Shown here one piece after another: positions 45,313 to 53,584 of a stretch of DNA of 64,000 nucleotides; the first letter of the stretch is position 1, and every line of letters begins with the position of its first letter. Origin of the DNA: Goodfellowiella coeruleoviolacea (GTDB lineage: Bacteria; Actinomycetota; Actinomycetes; Mycobacteriales; Pseudonocardiaceae); the NCBI RefSeq assembly GCF_024171785.1, contig NZ_JAMTCK010000007.1:62001-126000 (forward strand). The letters are read 5' to 3'. The notes beneath the pieces were generated by a model. It was not told the DNA's origin. It saw nothing but the letters and a program-made list of their open reading frames with translations, and ran no database searches. Both the position numbers and the translations under genes were made by a program.

Positions 45313-46422
45313 ATGCAGTCAGCAGCCAGCCGTCAGACACCGTTGCACGCCGAGCACGAGGCCCTCGGCGCGATGTTCACCGACTTCGCGGGCTGGCGGA
45401 TGCCGCTGCGCTACGAGAGCGAACTCGCCGAGCACAAGGCCGTCCGGCAGACGGCCGGGCTGTTCGACCTGTCGCACATGGGGGAGATCCGGGTCACCGG
45501 GCACGAGGCCGGCGCCGTGCTGGACCACGCCCTGGTCGGCAACGCCTCGGCGATCAAGGTCGGCCGGGCCAGGTACACGATGATCTGCCAGGACGACGGC
45601 GGTGTGCTGGACGATTTGATCGTCTACCGCACCGGCGAGCACGAGTACCTGGTGGTGGCCAACGCGGCCAACACCGCCGTGGTGCTGGCCGCGCTGGTGG
45701 AGCGCGCGGTGAACCGGGACGCCCTGGTCACCGACGCCTCCGAGGAGTACGCGCTGATCGCGCTGCAGGGACCGGCCTCGGTGGCGATCCTGTCCGGGCT
45801 GTGCTCGATCGACCTGGACGGGGTGCGCTACTACGCCTCCTACCCGGCGCAGGTGGCCGGCCAGCCGGTGCTGCTGGCCCGGACCGGCTACACCGGTGAG
45901 GACGGCTTCGAGCTGTTCGTCGCGCCGGAGCACGCGGTCGCGGTGTGGCGGGCCCTGCTGGCCGCCGGCAACGCCCACCGGCTGCGGCCCGCCGGCCTTG
46001 GCTGCCGGGACACCCTCCGGCTGGAGGCCGGGATGCCGTTGTACGGCAACGAACTCACCACCGAACTCACCCCGTACCACGCCGGCCTGGGCCGGGTGGT
46101 GAAGCTGGACAAGCCCGGGGACTTCGTGGGCCGGGCCGCGCTGGCCGAGGTGGCCGAGCGCGGAGTGGACACCGTCCTGGTCGGACTGACCAGCACCGGC
46201 CGGCGGGCGCCCCGGCACGGCTACCCGGTGCTGGACGAGCAGGGCGCCACCGTGGGCACGGTCACCAGTGGCGCGCCCTCCCCGACGCTGGGCCATCCGG
46301 TGGCCATGGCCTACGTGGCCACGGCGCACGCCGAGCCGGGCACCCGGCTGCTGGTGGACGTGCGGGGCCGGCAGGAGCCGGTCGAGGTGACCACGCTGCC
46401 CTTCTACCAGCGGGCGCAGTGA
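45313..46422 (+). CDS. gcvT: Glycine cleavage system T protein (aminomethyltransferase)
   Basis: Predicted 369 residues, full family length. Folate-binding landmarks: FDLSHMGEIRVTG, the ARYTMICQDDGGVLDDLIVYR block with the catalytic Asp, LARTGYTGEDGFELF, LGCRDTLRLEAGMPLYGNEL and the C-terminal SPTLGHPVAMAYV. It transfers the methylene group of glycine from the H protein to tetrahydrofolate. No gcvH or gcvP lies in the window, so the system is split. ATG at 45313 lies 15 nt after GAGAGGA, with a second, weaker AGGCCC nearer. Monocistronic; two hairpins follow. Confidence 0.93.
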   Translation: MQSAASRQTPLHAEHEALGAMFTDFAGWRMPLRYESELAEHKAVRQTAGLFDLSHMGEIRVTGHEAGAVLDHALVGNASAIKVGRARYTMICQDDGGVLDDLIVYRTGEHEYLVVANAANTAVVLAALVERAVNRDALVTDASEEYALIALQGPASVAILSGLCSIDLDGVRYYASYPAQVAGQPVLLARTGYTGEDGFELFVAPEHAVAVWRALLAAGNAHRLRPAGLGCRDTLRLEAGMPLYGNELTTELTPYHAGLGRVVKLDKPGDFVGRAALAEVAERGVDTVLVGLTSTGRRAPRHGYPVLDEQGATVGTVTSGAPSPTLGHPVAMAYVATAHAEPGTRLLVDVRGRQEPVEVTTLPFYQRAQ

Positions 46423-46448
46423 CGCCAGCGGTCGCGCCGAATCGTGTG

Positions 46449-46540
46449 GGTGCGCGCACAAACAGTGGGCGCGCACCGGGCCCGGTGAGCAGGATGAGGG
46501 GCTGACGTGGTGACGGGGCCGGTCGGTGCACCGGCCCCGT
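46449..46540 (+). terminator. Tandem hairpins after gcvT
   Basis: First stem GGTGCGCGC/GCGCGCACC (46449-46457 and 46469-46477). Second stem ACGGGGCCGGT/ACCGGCCCCGT (46513-46523 and 46530-46540) with a 6-nt loop followed by TTCGTGTT, the closest thing to a U-rich tail in this region. They separate gcvT from the nitroreductase gene. Confidence 0.75.
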
Positions 46541-46568
46541 TTCGTGTTCCGCACCGAAGGGCCAGCCG

Positions 46569-47204
46569 ATGTCCACTGGGGTTCCCACCCTGCCCGAGAA
46601 CGGTCTGCACGACGTGCTCGCGCTCGCCGCTGACGCGCAGAACCTGCTGTTCCGCGCGGCCCGCACGGCCAACGCGTTCACCGACGAGCCAGTCACCGAC
46701 GAGCAGCTGCGCGCCGTGCTCGACCTGGCCAAGTGGGGGCCGACGGCGATGAACAGCCAGCCGCTGCGGGTGGTGTTCCTGCGCAGCGCCGAGGCGCGCG
46801 GCCGACTGCTGCCGCACATGTTCGGCGGCAACCGGGACAAGACGGCCAAGGCTCCGGTCACCGCGATCCTGGCCGCTGACGGCGAATTCCACGAGCTGCT
46901 GCCCACGGTCTTCCCGGCGGTGCCCAACGCCAGGGAGATGTTCGCGGACGACGAGGAGCTGCGGCTGCGCTCCGCCCGGCTGAGCGCGGCCCTGCAGATC
47001 GGCTACTTCATCGTGGCGGTGCGCGCGGCCGGCCTGGCCGTCGGGCCGATGACCGGGTTCGACGTCAACGGCGTGCGCGCGGAGTTCTTCGCCGGCACCG
47101 GCACGGAACCGCTGGTGGTGGCGAACATCGGGCACGCGGACCACACCGCCACCTACCCGAGGGCTCCGCGCCTGGGCTTCGACGAGGTCGCCACGGTCCT
47201 CTGA
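46569..47204 (+). CDS. Nitroreductase-family protein, RutE (malonic semialdehyde reductase)-like
   Basis: Predicted 211 residues, FMN-dependent nitroreductase fold. The blocks AFTDEPVTDEQLRAVLDLAKWGPTAMNSQPLRVVFLRS, APVTAILAADGEFHELLPTVFP and GLAVGPMTGFD match RutE more closely than general nitroreductases as I recall the E. coli sequence. RutE reduces malonic semialdehyde to 3-hydroxypropionate in uracil breakdown. No other rut gene is nearby, so the real substrate is uncertain. ATG at 46569 follows GAAGGG by about 9 nt. Ends at a bidirectional terminator. Confidence 0.85.
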   Translation: MSTGVPTLPENGLHDVLALAADAQNLLFRAARTANAFTDEPVTDEQLRAVLDLAKWGPTAMNSQPLRVVFLRSAEARGRLLPHMFGGNRDKTAKAPVTAILAADGEFHELLPTVFPAVPNAREMFADDEELRLRSARLSAALQIGYFIVAVRAAGLAVGPMTGFDVNGVRAEFFAGTGTEPLVVANIGHADHTATYPRAPRLGFDEVATVL

Positions 47205-47231
47205 ACCACCGCGACACCGGGACCCGAGGAC

Positions 47232-47259
47232 ACGGGACCCGCGCCGGCGCGGGTCCCGT
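47232..47259. terminator. Palindromic bidirectional terminator
   Basis: ACGGGACCCGCGCC and its complement abut with no spacer (28-bp perfect palindrome, 47232-47259), between the convergent nitroreductase and DUF3618 genes. Confidence 0.8.
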
Positions 47260-47266
47260 CACGGTG

Positions 47267-47689
47267 TCACCGGGACCCGCGCCGACGGGCCATCATCCGC
47301 AGCACCAGCACGGCCACCACGGTGCCGACCAGGAACGCCGCCGGGCGCCGTCGCACCGCGGCCATGCCCTGCTGGGCCAGGTTGGCCACGGGCGGGGGCA
47401 TGGCGTTGAGGGTCTGCTCGGTCCTGGCCTGCAACGCGGCCTTGCGCTGGTCCAGCTGCTCCTTGGCGCGCCGGGGCACGTTCATCTTGTGCGCCAACGC
47501 TTCCACGGTCTCGCCCAGTTCCTCGCGGGTCAGCGCGGCGTCCGCGCGCAGCTCGGCCATGCGCGGCGAGTCGGACGGGCGGATGTCAGCCTGGTCCGGC
47601 GTGATCGGCCGCATGTCCATGGCGTGTTCCCTGGCCTGGGGCGGGACCCCGACCGGGACGTCGTTGGCCCTGCGTTGCGAAGTACTCAT
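47267..47689 (-). CDS. DUF3618 protein
   Basis: Predicted 140 residues. The DUF3618 core is clear: MAELRADAALTREELGETVEALAHKMNVPRRAKEQLDQRKAALQ, a charged helical stretch, followed by one C-terminal membrane helix (AAFLVGTVVAVLVLRMMA) and a basic end. Thought to act at the membrane; function unknown. ATG at 47689 overlaps the stop of the holin-like gene by four bases (ATGA), so the two are translationally coupled. Confidence 0.85.
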   Translation of the reverse strand: MSTSQRRANDVPVGVPPQAREHAMDMRPITPDQADIRPSDSPRMAELRADAALTREELGETVEALAHKMNVPRRAKEQLDQRKAALQARTEQTLNAMPPPVANLAQQGMAAVRRRPAAFLVGTVVAVLVLRMMARRRGSR

Positions 47690-48111
47690 CCGTGCGCCCT
47701 TTCCTTGAGCATCTGCATGTCCCTGCGCACGTCGGACACGGCCTGTTCGGGCAGTGGCGGCACGGCGCGCCTGGCCGAGGACCGGCCGGCGAGCGCGAAC
47801 ACCCCGGCGATGATCAGGAGGGCGACCCCGACGATGATCGCCGCGACCCACGGGGTGATCGCCGTGGCCAGCAGCATGATCAGGCCGGCGATCACCGCGC
47901 CGCCGCCGTAGAGGGCGAGCACGCCGGCGCCGCTGAGCAGGCCGGCGCCCCGGCCGAGCCGCTTGCCCTTCTGCCGCATCTCCAGCGCGGCGATGCGCAT
48001 CTCGTCGCGGACCAGCCGGGTCAGCTGCTCGGACATGTCGCTGACCAACTGGCCGATCGGGCGGTCCTCCGGCCGGGTCGACGCGTGCCATCGCGTCTCG
48101 TGCGTGGTCAT
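47686..48111 (-). CDS. Putative actinobacterial holin-X (phage holin family) protein
   Basis: Predicted 141 residues. A charged N-terminal segment (PIGQLVSDMSEQLTRLVRDEMRIAALEMRQKGKRLGRGAG) is followed by two membrane helices (VLALYGGGAVIAGLIMLLATAI and VAAIIVGVALLIIAGVFAL), the layout of Pfam holin-X/Phage_holin_3_6. Despite the name, such genes are chromosomal and common beside DUF3618 genes; there is no other phage gene here. ATG at 48111 lies 6 nt past GGAGGAG. Confidence 0.88.
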   Translation of the reverse strand: MTTHETRWHASTRPEDRPIGQLVSDMSEQLTRLVRDEMRIAALEMRQKGKRLGRGAGLLSGAGVLALYGGGAVIAGLIMLLATAITPWVAAIIVGVALLIIAGVFALAGRSSARRAVPPLPEQAVSDVRRDMQMLKERAHG

Positions 48112-48203
48112 GCCGCTCCTCCTTCCACACGTGCGTGAGCACCTGGCCCCAGACTGGTGGCTCCAGCCTCGGCTACCCGGATTCGCGGGGGGCTAACCGG
48201 CGA

Positions 48204-48227
48204 CCCGCCGCCCGGGGGAGCGGCGGG
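48204..48227 (-). terminator. Hairpin after the histidine phosphatase gene
   Basis: CCCGCCG (48204-48210) pairs with CGGCGGG (48221-48227), 10-nt loop, one base past the stop of the leftward phosphatase gene. Confidence 0.6.
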
Positions 48228-48228
48228 A

Positions 48229-48972
48229 TCAGGCGGTCTGGGTGGCGGCGTCGTCGGCGACCGTGGGCAGCGCGCCGTGCCGGCGCAGGTGGTCGGTGCC
48301 GTGCGCGAGCACCATGCGGTAGCCGCCCCCGGCGGTGGGCTCCCAGGTGGTGATCGACCCGTTGGCCACCACGTTGGGCAGCGCGATGGCGCGCAGTTCC
48401 GGCTCGGGGATCTCCTCCAGCAGGTAGCGCAGCAGGAACACGGTGATCTCGTGCGCGAAGAACAGCACCCGCTGGCCGGCGTGCTCGGTGCGCAGCTCGC
48501 TGAGCAGGGTGCGCACGCGCAGGGCCACGTCCGCCCAGGACTCGCCGCCCGGCGGGCGGTAGTAGAACCGGCCCAGGTGCTTCTTGCGGGCCAGTTCCTC
48601 GGGGAACCGCTCGGCCACGCCGTGCGAGGTGAGCAGGTCCAGCACGCCGAGTTCCCGGTCGCGCAGGCGCTCGTCGAACACCGGGGAAACCACTCCCTCG
48701 CCGAAGGCGGTGGTCAGCGCGATCCGGGCGGTGTCGACCGTGCGCAGGTAGGGCGAGACCACCACCAGGTCGGGCCGGTCCTCGGCGGGCAGCTCGGCGA
48801 GCCACCGGCCCACCGCGCGCGCCTGGGACCGGCCCTGCTCGGTCAGGGGCACGTCCGCGTCGCGGTGCGGGCTGCCGGTCCGGGCCAGGCCGGCGGCCTC
48901 GGCCTGGTCCATGGCCACGTTGGCGCTGCTCTGCCCGTGTCGGACGATGCCGACCCACCCCAGTGCTGTCAC
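48229..48972 (-). CDS. Histidine phosphatase superfamily protein
   Basis: Predicted 247 residues. The N-terminal VGIVRHGQSSAN carries the RHG catalytic motif; the arginine pair (SPYLRTVDTARI), the acidic ERLRDRELG and the second histidine (VLFFAHEITVFLL) are present. Members include phosphoglycerate mutases and small-molecule phosphatases. GTG at 48972 has no ribosome site, but TACCGT stands 7 nt upstream on the minus strand, consistent with a leaderless transcript. Monocistronic. Confidence 0.88.
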   Translation of the reverse strand: MTALGWVGIVRHGQSSANVAMDQAEAAGLARTGSPHRDADVPLTEQGRSQARAVGRWLAELPAEDRPDLVVVSPYLRTVDTARIALTTAFGEGVVSPVFDERLRDRELGVLDLLTSHGVAERFPEELARKKHLGRFYYRPPGGESWADVALRVRTLLSELRTEHAGQRVLFFAHEITVFLLRYLLEEIPEPELRAIALPNVVANGSITTWEPTAGGGYRMVLAHGTDHLRRHGALPTVADDAATQTA

Positions 48973-49082
48973 GTCGGCGACGGTACTCCGGTGGGCCGGG
49001 CCGGCCGGTCAGCCGAGCCCGGCCGGTCAGCGGCTCAAGACCAACGGGTCAGTGGGACCACTGGCCAGGGGAGCCACCGGGG

Positions 49083-49114
49083 CAGCGGCTCACCGGGTCA
49101 GCGGCTCACCTGGT
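49083..49114. repeat. 16-bp direct repeat across the rocD stop codon
   Basis: CAGCGGCTCACCGGGT (49083-49098) and CAGCGGCTCACCTGGT (49099-49114). A further CAGCGGCTCA is at 49028-49037. The rocD stop on the minus strand (49106-49108) lies in the second unit. No terminator hairpin is evident in the 133-nt gap to the phosphatase gene. Confidence 0.7.
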
Positions 49115-50353
49115 CAGCACCGCGGCGATCGCGTCGATGCCCCGGTCCAGGTCGGCGCGGCTGATCACCAGCGGCGGCGCCACCCGCAGCGTGGTGTCGT
49201 GGGTTTCCTTGCACAGCACGCCCCGCGCCGCCAGCGCCTCGCTGGCCTGCCGGCCGGTGGGGCCGCCCGGGGCGATCTCCACCCCGGCCCACAGGCCGCG
49301 GCCGCGCACCTCGGCCACGCCGCTGCCGATCAGCTCGCCCAGCCGGCCGTGCAGGTGGGCGCCCAGTTCCCGGGAGCGCTGCTGGAACTCGCCGGTGGCC
49401 AGCAGCCGGATGACGGCCCGGCCGATGGCGCAGGCCAGCGGATTGCCACCGAACGTGGAGCCGTGCTCGCCCGGCCGCAGCACACCGAGCACCGCGCGGC
49501 TGCCCACCACGGCCGAGACCGGCATGATGCCGCCGCCCAGGGCCTTGCCCAGGGTGTAGAGGTCGGCGCGGACGCCCTCGTGGTCCAGGGCCAGCAGGTC
49601 GCCGGTGCGGGCCAGGCCGGACTGGATCTCGTCGGCGATCAGCAGGATGTTGTGGGCGTCGCAGAGCCGCCGGACCTCGCGCAGGTAGCCGGCCGGGGGC
49701 ACGACCACGCCGGACTCGCCCTGGATGGGCTCGATCAGCACGGCGGCGGTGCGCTCGGTGATGGCCGAGGCCATGGCCTCGGCGTCGCCGTACTTCACCA
49801 CGGTGAACCCGGGCGTGTACGGGCCGAAGTGGTTGTGCGCCACGGGATCGGTGGAGAAGGACACGATGGTGGTGGTGCGGCCGTGGAAGTTGGCGCCGGC
49901 CACCACGATCTCGGCCGTGCCGTCGGGCACGCCCTTGACCTGGTAGGCCCACTTGCGGGCGACCTTGATCGCGGACTCGACCGCCTCGGCGCCGGAGTTC
50001 ATCGGCAGCACCATCTCGGTGCCGGTCAGCTCGGCGAGTTCCCGGCAGAACAGGCCCAGCTGGTCGTGGTGGAAGGCCCGGCTGGTCAGGGTCACCCGGC
50101 CGAGCTGTTCGGTGGCGGCGGCGATGAGGGCGGGGTGGCGGTGGCCGAAGTTGAGCGCCGAGTACCCGGACAGGAAGTCCAGGTACTCGCGGCCGTCCAC
50201 ATCGGTCACCCGGGCGCCCTCGGCGTGGCTGATCACCACGGGCAGCGGGTGGTAGTTGTGCGTGCTCCACTGCTCGTCGAGGGCGACGAACTCACCCGTG
50301 CCGGCGGGAACGTCGGCTGGCTGGCCGGAGGAGTGGGGTGCGGTGACGGTCAT
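49106..50353 (-). CDS. rocD: Ornithine-oxo-acid aminotransferase
   Basis: Predicted 415 residues, class III PLP aminotransferase. STHNYHPLPVVI near the N-terminus is the RocD signature that separates it from acetylornithine and GABA aminotransferases. Other landmarks: MNSGAEAVESAIKVARKWAY, FHGRTTTIVS, LIADEIQSGLARTG and the PLP lysine K270 in TLGKALGGGIMPVSAVVG. It converts ornithine to glutamate semialdehyde in arginine breakdown. ATG at 50353 has a leaderless promoter. No arginase gene adjoins. The stop overlaps a 16-bp repeat. Confidence 0.92.
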   Translation of the reverse strand: MTVTAPHSSGQPADVPAGTGEFVALDEQWSTHNYHPLPVVISHAEGARVTDVDGREYLDFLSGYSALNFGHRHPALIAAATEQLGRVTLTSRAFHHDQLGLFCRELAELTGTEMVLPMNSGAEAVESAIKVARKWAYQVKGVPDGTAEIVVAGANFHGRTTTIVSFSTDPVAHNHFGPYTPGFTVVKYGDAEAMASAITERTAAVLIEPIQGESGVVVPPAGYLREVRRLCDAHNILLIADEIQSGLARTGDLLALDHEGVRADLYTLGKALGGGIMPVSAVVGSRAVLGVLRPGEHGSTFGGNPLACAIGRAVIRLLATGEFQQRSRELGAHLHGRLGELIGSGVAEVRGRGLWAGVEIAPGGPTGRQASEALAARGVLCKETHDTTLRVAPPLVISRADLDRGIDAIAAVLTR

Positions 50354-50358
50354 ACCCA

Positions 50359-50387
50359 AGGCTAGAACGCGGGCGACGACTGTTTCA
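50359..50387 (-). promoter_or_regulatory. Leaderless rocD promoter
   Basis: On the minus strand TGAAAC (50382-50387), 17 nt, TAGCCT (50359-50364), then 5 nt to the ATG. No ribosome site is present. Transcription should begin at or beside the start codon. Confidence 0.5.
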
Positions 50388-50418
50388 TCCACTCCTCGTT
50401 GCGTATTTCCGCTGATCA

Positions 50419-50430
50419 TTGTGCGAACAA
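50419..50430. promoter_or_regulatory. Possible operator TTGTgcgaACAA
   Basis: A short inverted repeat in the AT-richer part of the gap between rocD and the lactonase gene, about 30 nt upstream of the rocD -35 box. Lrp/AsnC-type regulation of rocD genes is common, but no regulator gene is adjacent here. Confidence 0.3.
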
Positions 50431-50642
50431 GGGGTTGATCGAGTGATTTGTTGCGTCGAGCGGCTGTCCGGCGGCGGTTTGCCACGGACAGGTTCACCCG
50501 GTCGAGTGGCGGTTGTCCGCGCGGGGTCGTGCCGGCCCGGCTCTTGTCAACGCGAGTGGTCCAGGCCAATGTGAGATGCCGGAGCCACTCCGGGCGAGGG
50601 CTCCGGGTGTTGGCACAGGCTGATCCGGAAGGTGCGACGGGC

Positions 50643-51929
50643 ATGCGCGCAGGCGTGGGACGACGGCGGTTTCTCGGAGCGATGGGGGTGGGGCTGGGCG
50701 TGGCACTGGGCACGGGCGCTTCCGCGTCGGCTGATCCGACCCCGACTGATCCCGCGCCGGCTGGCCCAGCGCCGGCTGGCCCTGGGGCGGCTGGCCCCGC
50801 GCCGGCTGGCGCCGGGTCGGCCGATCCGGTGACCAGCGGCCAGGCCGGGGACCAGGATGCGGCCGGCCGGCACCGGCCCGCCCCCACCGGCCGGGTCTAC
50901 CTGGGCACCTACACCTCCAGCGGCGGCGGGACCGGCATCGGGCTGGGCCGCTACGACCTGACCACCGGGCAGCTCACCGCCACCGGGGTGCTGGCCGGCG
51001 TGGCCGACCCGTCGTTTCTGACCTTCGACCGCACCGGCCGGCGGCTGTACGCGGTCAACGAGCAGGCCGCCGGCCGGGTCACCGCCATCGCCGTGGACGA
51101 GGCCGGCGCCCCGCGCGTGCTCAACGCGCAGTCCACCGGCGGGGACAGCCCCTGCCACCTGTGCGTTCACCCCAGCGGCAGGTACGTGATCAGCGCCAAC
51201 TACGGCTCGGGCAGCCTGTCCACGCACCCGGTGCGCGCGGACGGGTCCCTGGGCGCGCGCACCGACCTGGTGCGGCACACCGGTTCCGGCCCGGACCCCG
51301 ACCGCCAGGCCGGCCCGCACGCCCACATGGTGCTCACCGACCCGGCCGGCCGGTACGTGCTGGCCGTGGACCTGGGCACGGACTCGGTGTACGCCTACGA
51401 GCTGAACCTGGGCACCGGCAGGCTGCGGCTGGCCGCCCGCTCGGCCACCCGCCCCGGGGCCGGGCCGAGGCACCTGGCCTTCCACCCCAACGGGCGGTTC
51501 GCCTACGTGGCCAACGAACTGGACAGCACCATCGCGGTGGCCGCCTACGCGCCGGCCACCGGTCGGTTGACCTTCGGCCAGACCCAGCCCACCAGCCCCA
51601 ACGGCGACGCCGGCGTGCGCAACTACCCGGCCGAGGTGCTGGTGTCCGCCGACGGCCGGTTCGTCTACCTGTCCAACCGGGGCCACGACACCATCGCGGT
51701 GTTCGCGGTGGAGCAGGGCGGTGCCGCGCTTCGGCTGCTGGCCACTCCACCGGTTGGCGGCAAATTCCCCCGGCACATCAGTTTCGATCCGACCGGCTCG
51801 CTGCTGTTCGCCGCAAATCAGAATTCGGGCACGGTCACCAGTTTTCGGGTCGACCGGGCGAGTGGGGCGCTCACCCCGTCAGGTACGCCCCTGGCTGCGC
51901 CAACGCCCGTTTGCGTGATCGCCACCTGA
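50643..51929 (+). CDS. Secreted (Tat) seven-bladed beta-propeller lactonase-family protein
   Basis: Predicted 428 residues. A twin-arginine signal (GRRRFLGAMGVGLGVALGTGASASA) is followed by about 50 residues of Pro/Ala/Gly/Asp repeats (DPAPAGPAPAGP-like) as a linker. The lactonase beta-propeller follows (VYLGTYTSSGGGTGIGLGRYD; PSFLTFDRTGRRLYAVNE; CHLCVHPSGRYVISANYGSGSLS; PRHLAFHPNGRFAYVANELDSTI; FVYLSNRGHDTIAVF). Related to 6-phosphogluconolactonase and muconate cyclase propellers, but export argues for an extracellular lactone or polymer. ATG at 50643 is 9 nt past GGAAGG and places the Tat motif correctly. Confidence 0.9.
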   Translation: MRAGVGRRRFLGAMGVGLGVALGTGASASADPTPTDPAPAGPAPAGPGAAGPAPAGAGSADPVTSGQAGDQDAAGRHRPAPTGRVYLGTYTSSGGGTGIGLGRYDLTTGQLTATGVLAGVADPSFLTFDRTGRRLYAVNEQAAGRVTAIAVDEAGAPRVLNAQSTGGDSPCHLCVHPSGRYVISANYGSGSLSTHPVRADGSLGARTDLVRHTGSGPDPDRQAGPHAHMVLTDPAGRYVLAVDLGTDSVYAYELNLGTGRLRLAARSATRPGAGPRHLAFHPNGRFAYVANELDSTIAVAAYAPATGRLTFGQTQPTSPNGDAGVRNYPAEVLVSADGRFVYLSNRGHDTIAVFAVEQGGAALRLLATPPVGGKFPRHISFDPTGSLLFAANQNSGTVTSFRVDRASGALTPSGTPLAAPTPVCVIAT

Positions 51930-51961
51930 TTATCGCATTAACTTTTGCCGGAATGTGTCCG

Positions 51962-52007
51962 TTTCCACGGCCTGCGTGCTAGTTAATTTTTCCCAGGCCG
52001 TGTGAAA
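51962..52007 (+). promoter_or_regulatory. Hairpin just upstream of the SGNH hydrolase ribosome site
   Basis: TTTCCACGGCCTG (51962-51974) pairs with CAGGCCGTG plus GAAA (51994-52002 and 52004-52007), one bulged T, and a 19-nt AT-rich loop. The right arm stops one to two nt before the GGAGGT ribosome site. It may terminate the lactonase transcript or, if read through, affect translation of the SGNH gene. Confidence 0.6.
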
Positions 52008-52018
52008 CGGAGGTCCCA

Positions 52019-52822
52019 ATGTTGCGCGTCCGTCAGATGGTTGGCGCTTTTGTGGGAGCGCTCGCCGCCGTGGTGCCCAGTGTCCTGTTGGGTGGGGTGG
52101 CCGCGGCGGCGCCAGCCCCGGTCGACTACGTCGCCCTCGGCGACTCCTACGCCTCCGGCACCGGAACCGGTCAGTACGACTCGGGCAGCGGCAACTGCAA
52201 GCGCAGCCCGCGCGCCTACGCCGCGCTGTGGAGTTCCACCCACGACGTCAGCTCGTTCGCGTTCGCCGCCTGCTCCGGGGCGACAACCGCGGACGTGCTG
52301 GCCAACCAGGTGTCCGCGCTGTCCGCGGCGACCGACCTGGTGACGCTGTCCATCGGCGGCAACGACGCCGGCTTCGGCGAGGTGGTCACCACCTGCACCC
52401 TGGGCAGCGACCAGGACTGCGCCACCGCGGTCGCCGACAAGCAGCAGTTCATCAACGCGGAGCTGCCCGCGCTGCTGGACCAGACCTACCGGGCCGTGGA
52501 CGCGGCGGCGCCCTCGGCGCGGGTGGTGGTGCTGGGCTACCCGAGACTGTTCGAGTCGGGCTCCTGCTTCGGCGGGCTCAGCCAGACCAAGCGGACCACC
52601 CTCAACCAGGCCGCCGACCTGCTGAACACGGTCGTCCAGCAGCGGGTGGGCACGGCCGGCTTCGAGTTCCTCGACGTGCGCCCGGCCTTCGCCGGCCACG
52701 GGATCTGCGCCAGCTCGGCCTGGATCAACGGGCTGACCTTCCCGCTGGGCGACTCCTACCACCCCAACACCAACGGGCACCGCAACGGCTTCCTGCCCGC
52801 GCTGACCAGCCTGATCGGCTGA
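52019..52822 (+). CDS. Secreted SGNH/GDSL-family hydrolase (lipase/esterase)
   Basis: Predicted 267 residues with a Sec signal (MVGAFVGALAAVVPSVLLGGVAAAAP). SGNH blocks: I, YVALGDSYASGTG (nucleophile Ser); III, SIGGNDAGFGEV (oxyanion Gly and Asn); V, DSYHPNTNGHRNGF (catalytic Asp and His). Cysteine pairs (GNCKRSPRAYA, AACSGA, TCTLGSDQDC, SCFGG, GICAS) match the three-disulfide Streptomyces-type extracellular lipases. ATG at 52019 follows GGAGGT by 6 nt. A strong terminator lies 60 nt downstream. Confidence 0.93.
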   Translation: MLRVRQMVGAFVGALAAVVPSVLLGGVAAAAPAPVDYVALGDSYASGTGTGQYDSGSGNCKRSPRAYAALWSSTHDVSSFAFAACSGATTADVLANQVSALSAATDLVTLSIGGNDAGFGEVVTTCTLGSDQDCATAVADKQQFINAELPALLDQTYRAVDAAAPSARVVVLGYPRLFESGSCFGGLSQTKRTTLNQAADLLNTVVQQRVGTAGFEFLDVRPAFAGHGICASSAWINGLTFPLGDSYHPNTNGHRNGFLPALTSLIG

Positions 52823-52883
52823 CGGCCGCGCACACCCCGAAAACCCCGAAAACCCCGACCGCACCGACCACGTCGAGACCACC

Positions 52884-52925
52884 CGCCGCCGCCCACCGCC
52901 GCACCTCGGCCGGTGGGCGGCGGCG
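52884..52925 (+). terminator. Terminator of the SGNH hydrolase gene
   Basis: Perfect 15-bp arms CGCCGCCGCCCACCG (52884-52898) and complement (52911-52925), 12-nt loop. CCCCGAAAA is repeated twice just before it. Confidence 0.8.
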
Positions 52926-53102
52926 CGCGACTGCCCCGTCCGGCTGGCTCGTGCGGTGTTCTGCCTGGTGAGCCTGCCTCGGTGGGGGTAAGGAAGATGA
53001 CATCGCGCGGCCTGCCGTGACAGTGTGTCGCTGATCGTGACCTGGCGTAGCTGGGGCTGTGGTCCAGCGGGCGCCCGAGCAAGCACTGTCCGGAGGAGCG
53101 AG

Positions 53103-53246
53103 ATGATCGACGAGTGGCTGACCGCGCTGGTCGCGATGGGTGTGCTGGTGGGCGTGGCAGTGCTGTGGCTGGCCTGGCTGGTGGTGGCCGAGTCCCGGGA
53201 GCGGACCAGACACGGCGTGGGCCAGCGGCGGCGCCGGACGCCGTGA
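53103..53246 (+). CDS. Small single-pass membrane protein (47 aa)
   Basis: No family. MIDEWLTALVAMGVLVGVAVLWLAWLVVAESRERTRHGVG: an acidic N-terminus, one membrane helix (about 6-28), and a strongly basic cytosolic end (GQRRRRTP). ATG at 53103 follows GGAGGAG (53092-53098) by 4 nt. Its own upstream gap of 280 nt contains the SGNH terminator. Too short for most gene callers, but the ribosome site and the clean membrane-helix/positive-inside pattern support it. Confidence 0.6.
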   Translation: MIDEWLTALVAMGVLVGVAVLWLAWLVVAESRERTRHGVGQRRRRTP

Positions 53247-53495
53247 CCCCGGCCGGGCCCGCGCGCTGGACCGCGGCGCCCCGACCCCCGGTCCGGTCCG
53301 GCCGGTAGCGTTGCGGCACGGGCGGGACCCGGGCCGGGCCGGCGGCGGCACGTCGGAGAGAACCGATAACGTGCGGTCAGCGATCGCGTGCCCGGTGCGA
53401 CCACGGCGTGGCCGGTGGGCGCGTGGCCGGACGCGGCAACCCCTCCCCCCGGTCACACGTCCTCATGCACAGGGCGGAGCGATCCGCCGACGACC

Positions 53496-53538
53496 CGTAC
53501 CGACGAACCTCGTACCGACAACGTCGTGCCGACGACCT
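53496..53538. repeat. 14/15-bp tandem repeat upstream of the LCP gene
   Basis: Units CGTACCGACGAACCT (53496), CGTACCGACAACGT (53511) and CGTGCCGACGACCT (53525); a decayed unit precedes at about 53484. It lies 46 nt upstream of the LCP start. The rest of the 338-nt gap (53247-53584) holds no recognisable gene. Confidence 0.7.
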
Positions 53539-53584
53539 GAACGCCCGCTGCGACCGGCGACCGCGCAGCTGATCGGGGGACAAC

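Noticed and set aside
47267-48111. Prophage remnant suggested by the holin-like gene
   Set aside because: Holin-X plus DUF3618 is a common chromosomal pair in actinomycetes; no phage structural, integrase or attachment sequence is nearby.
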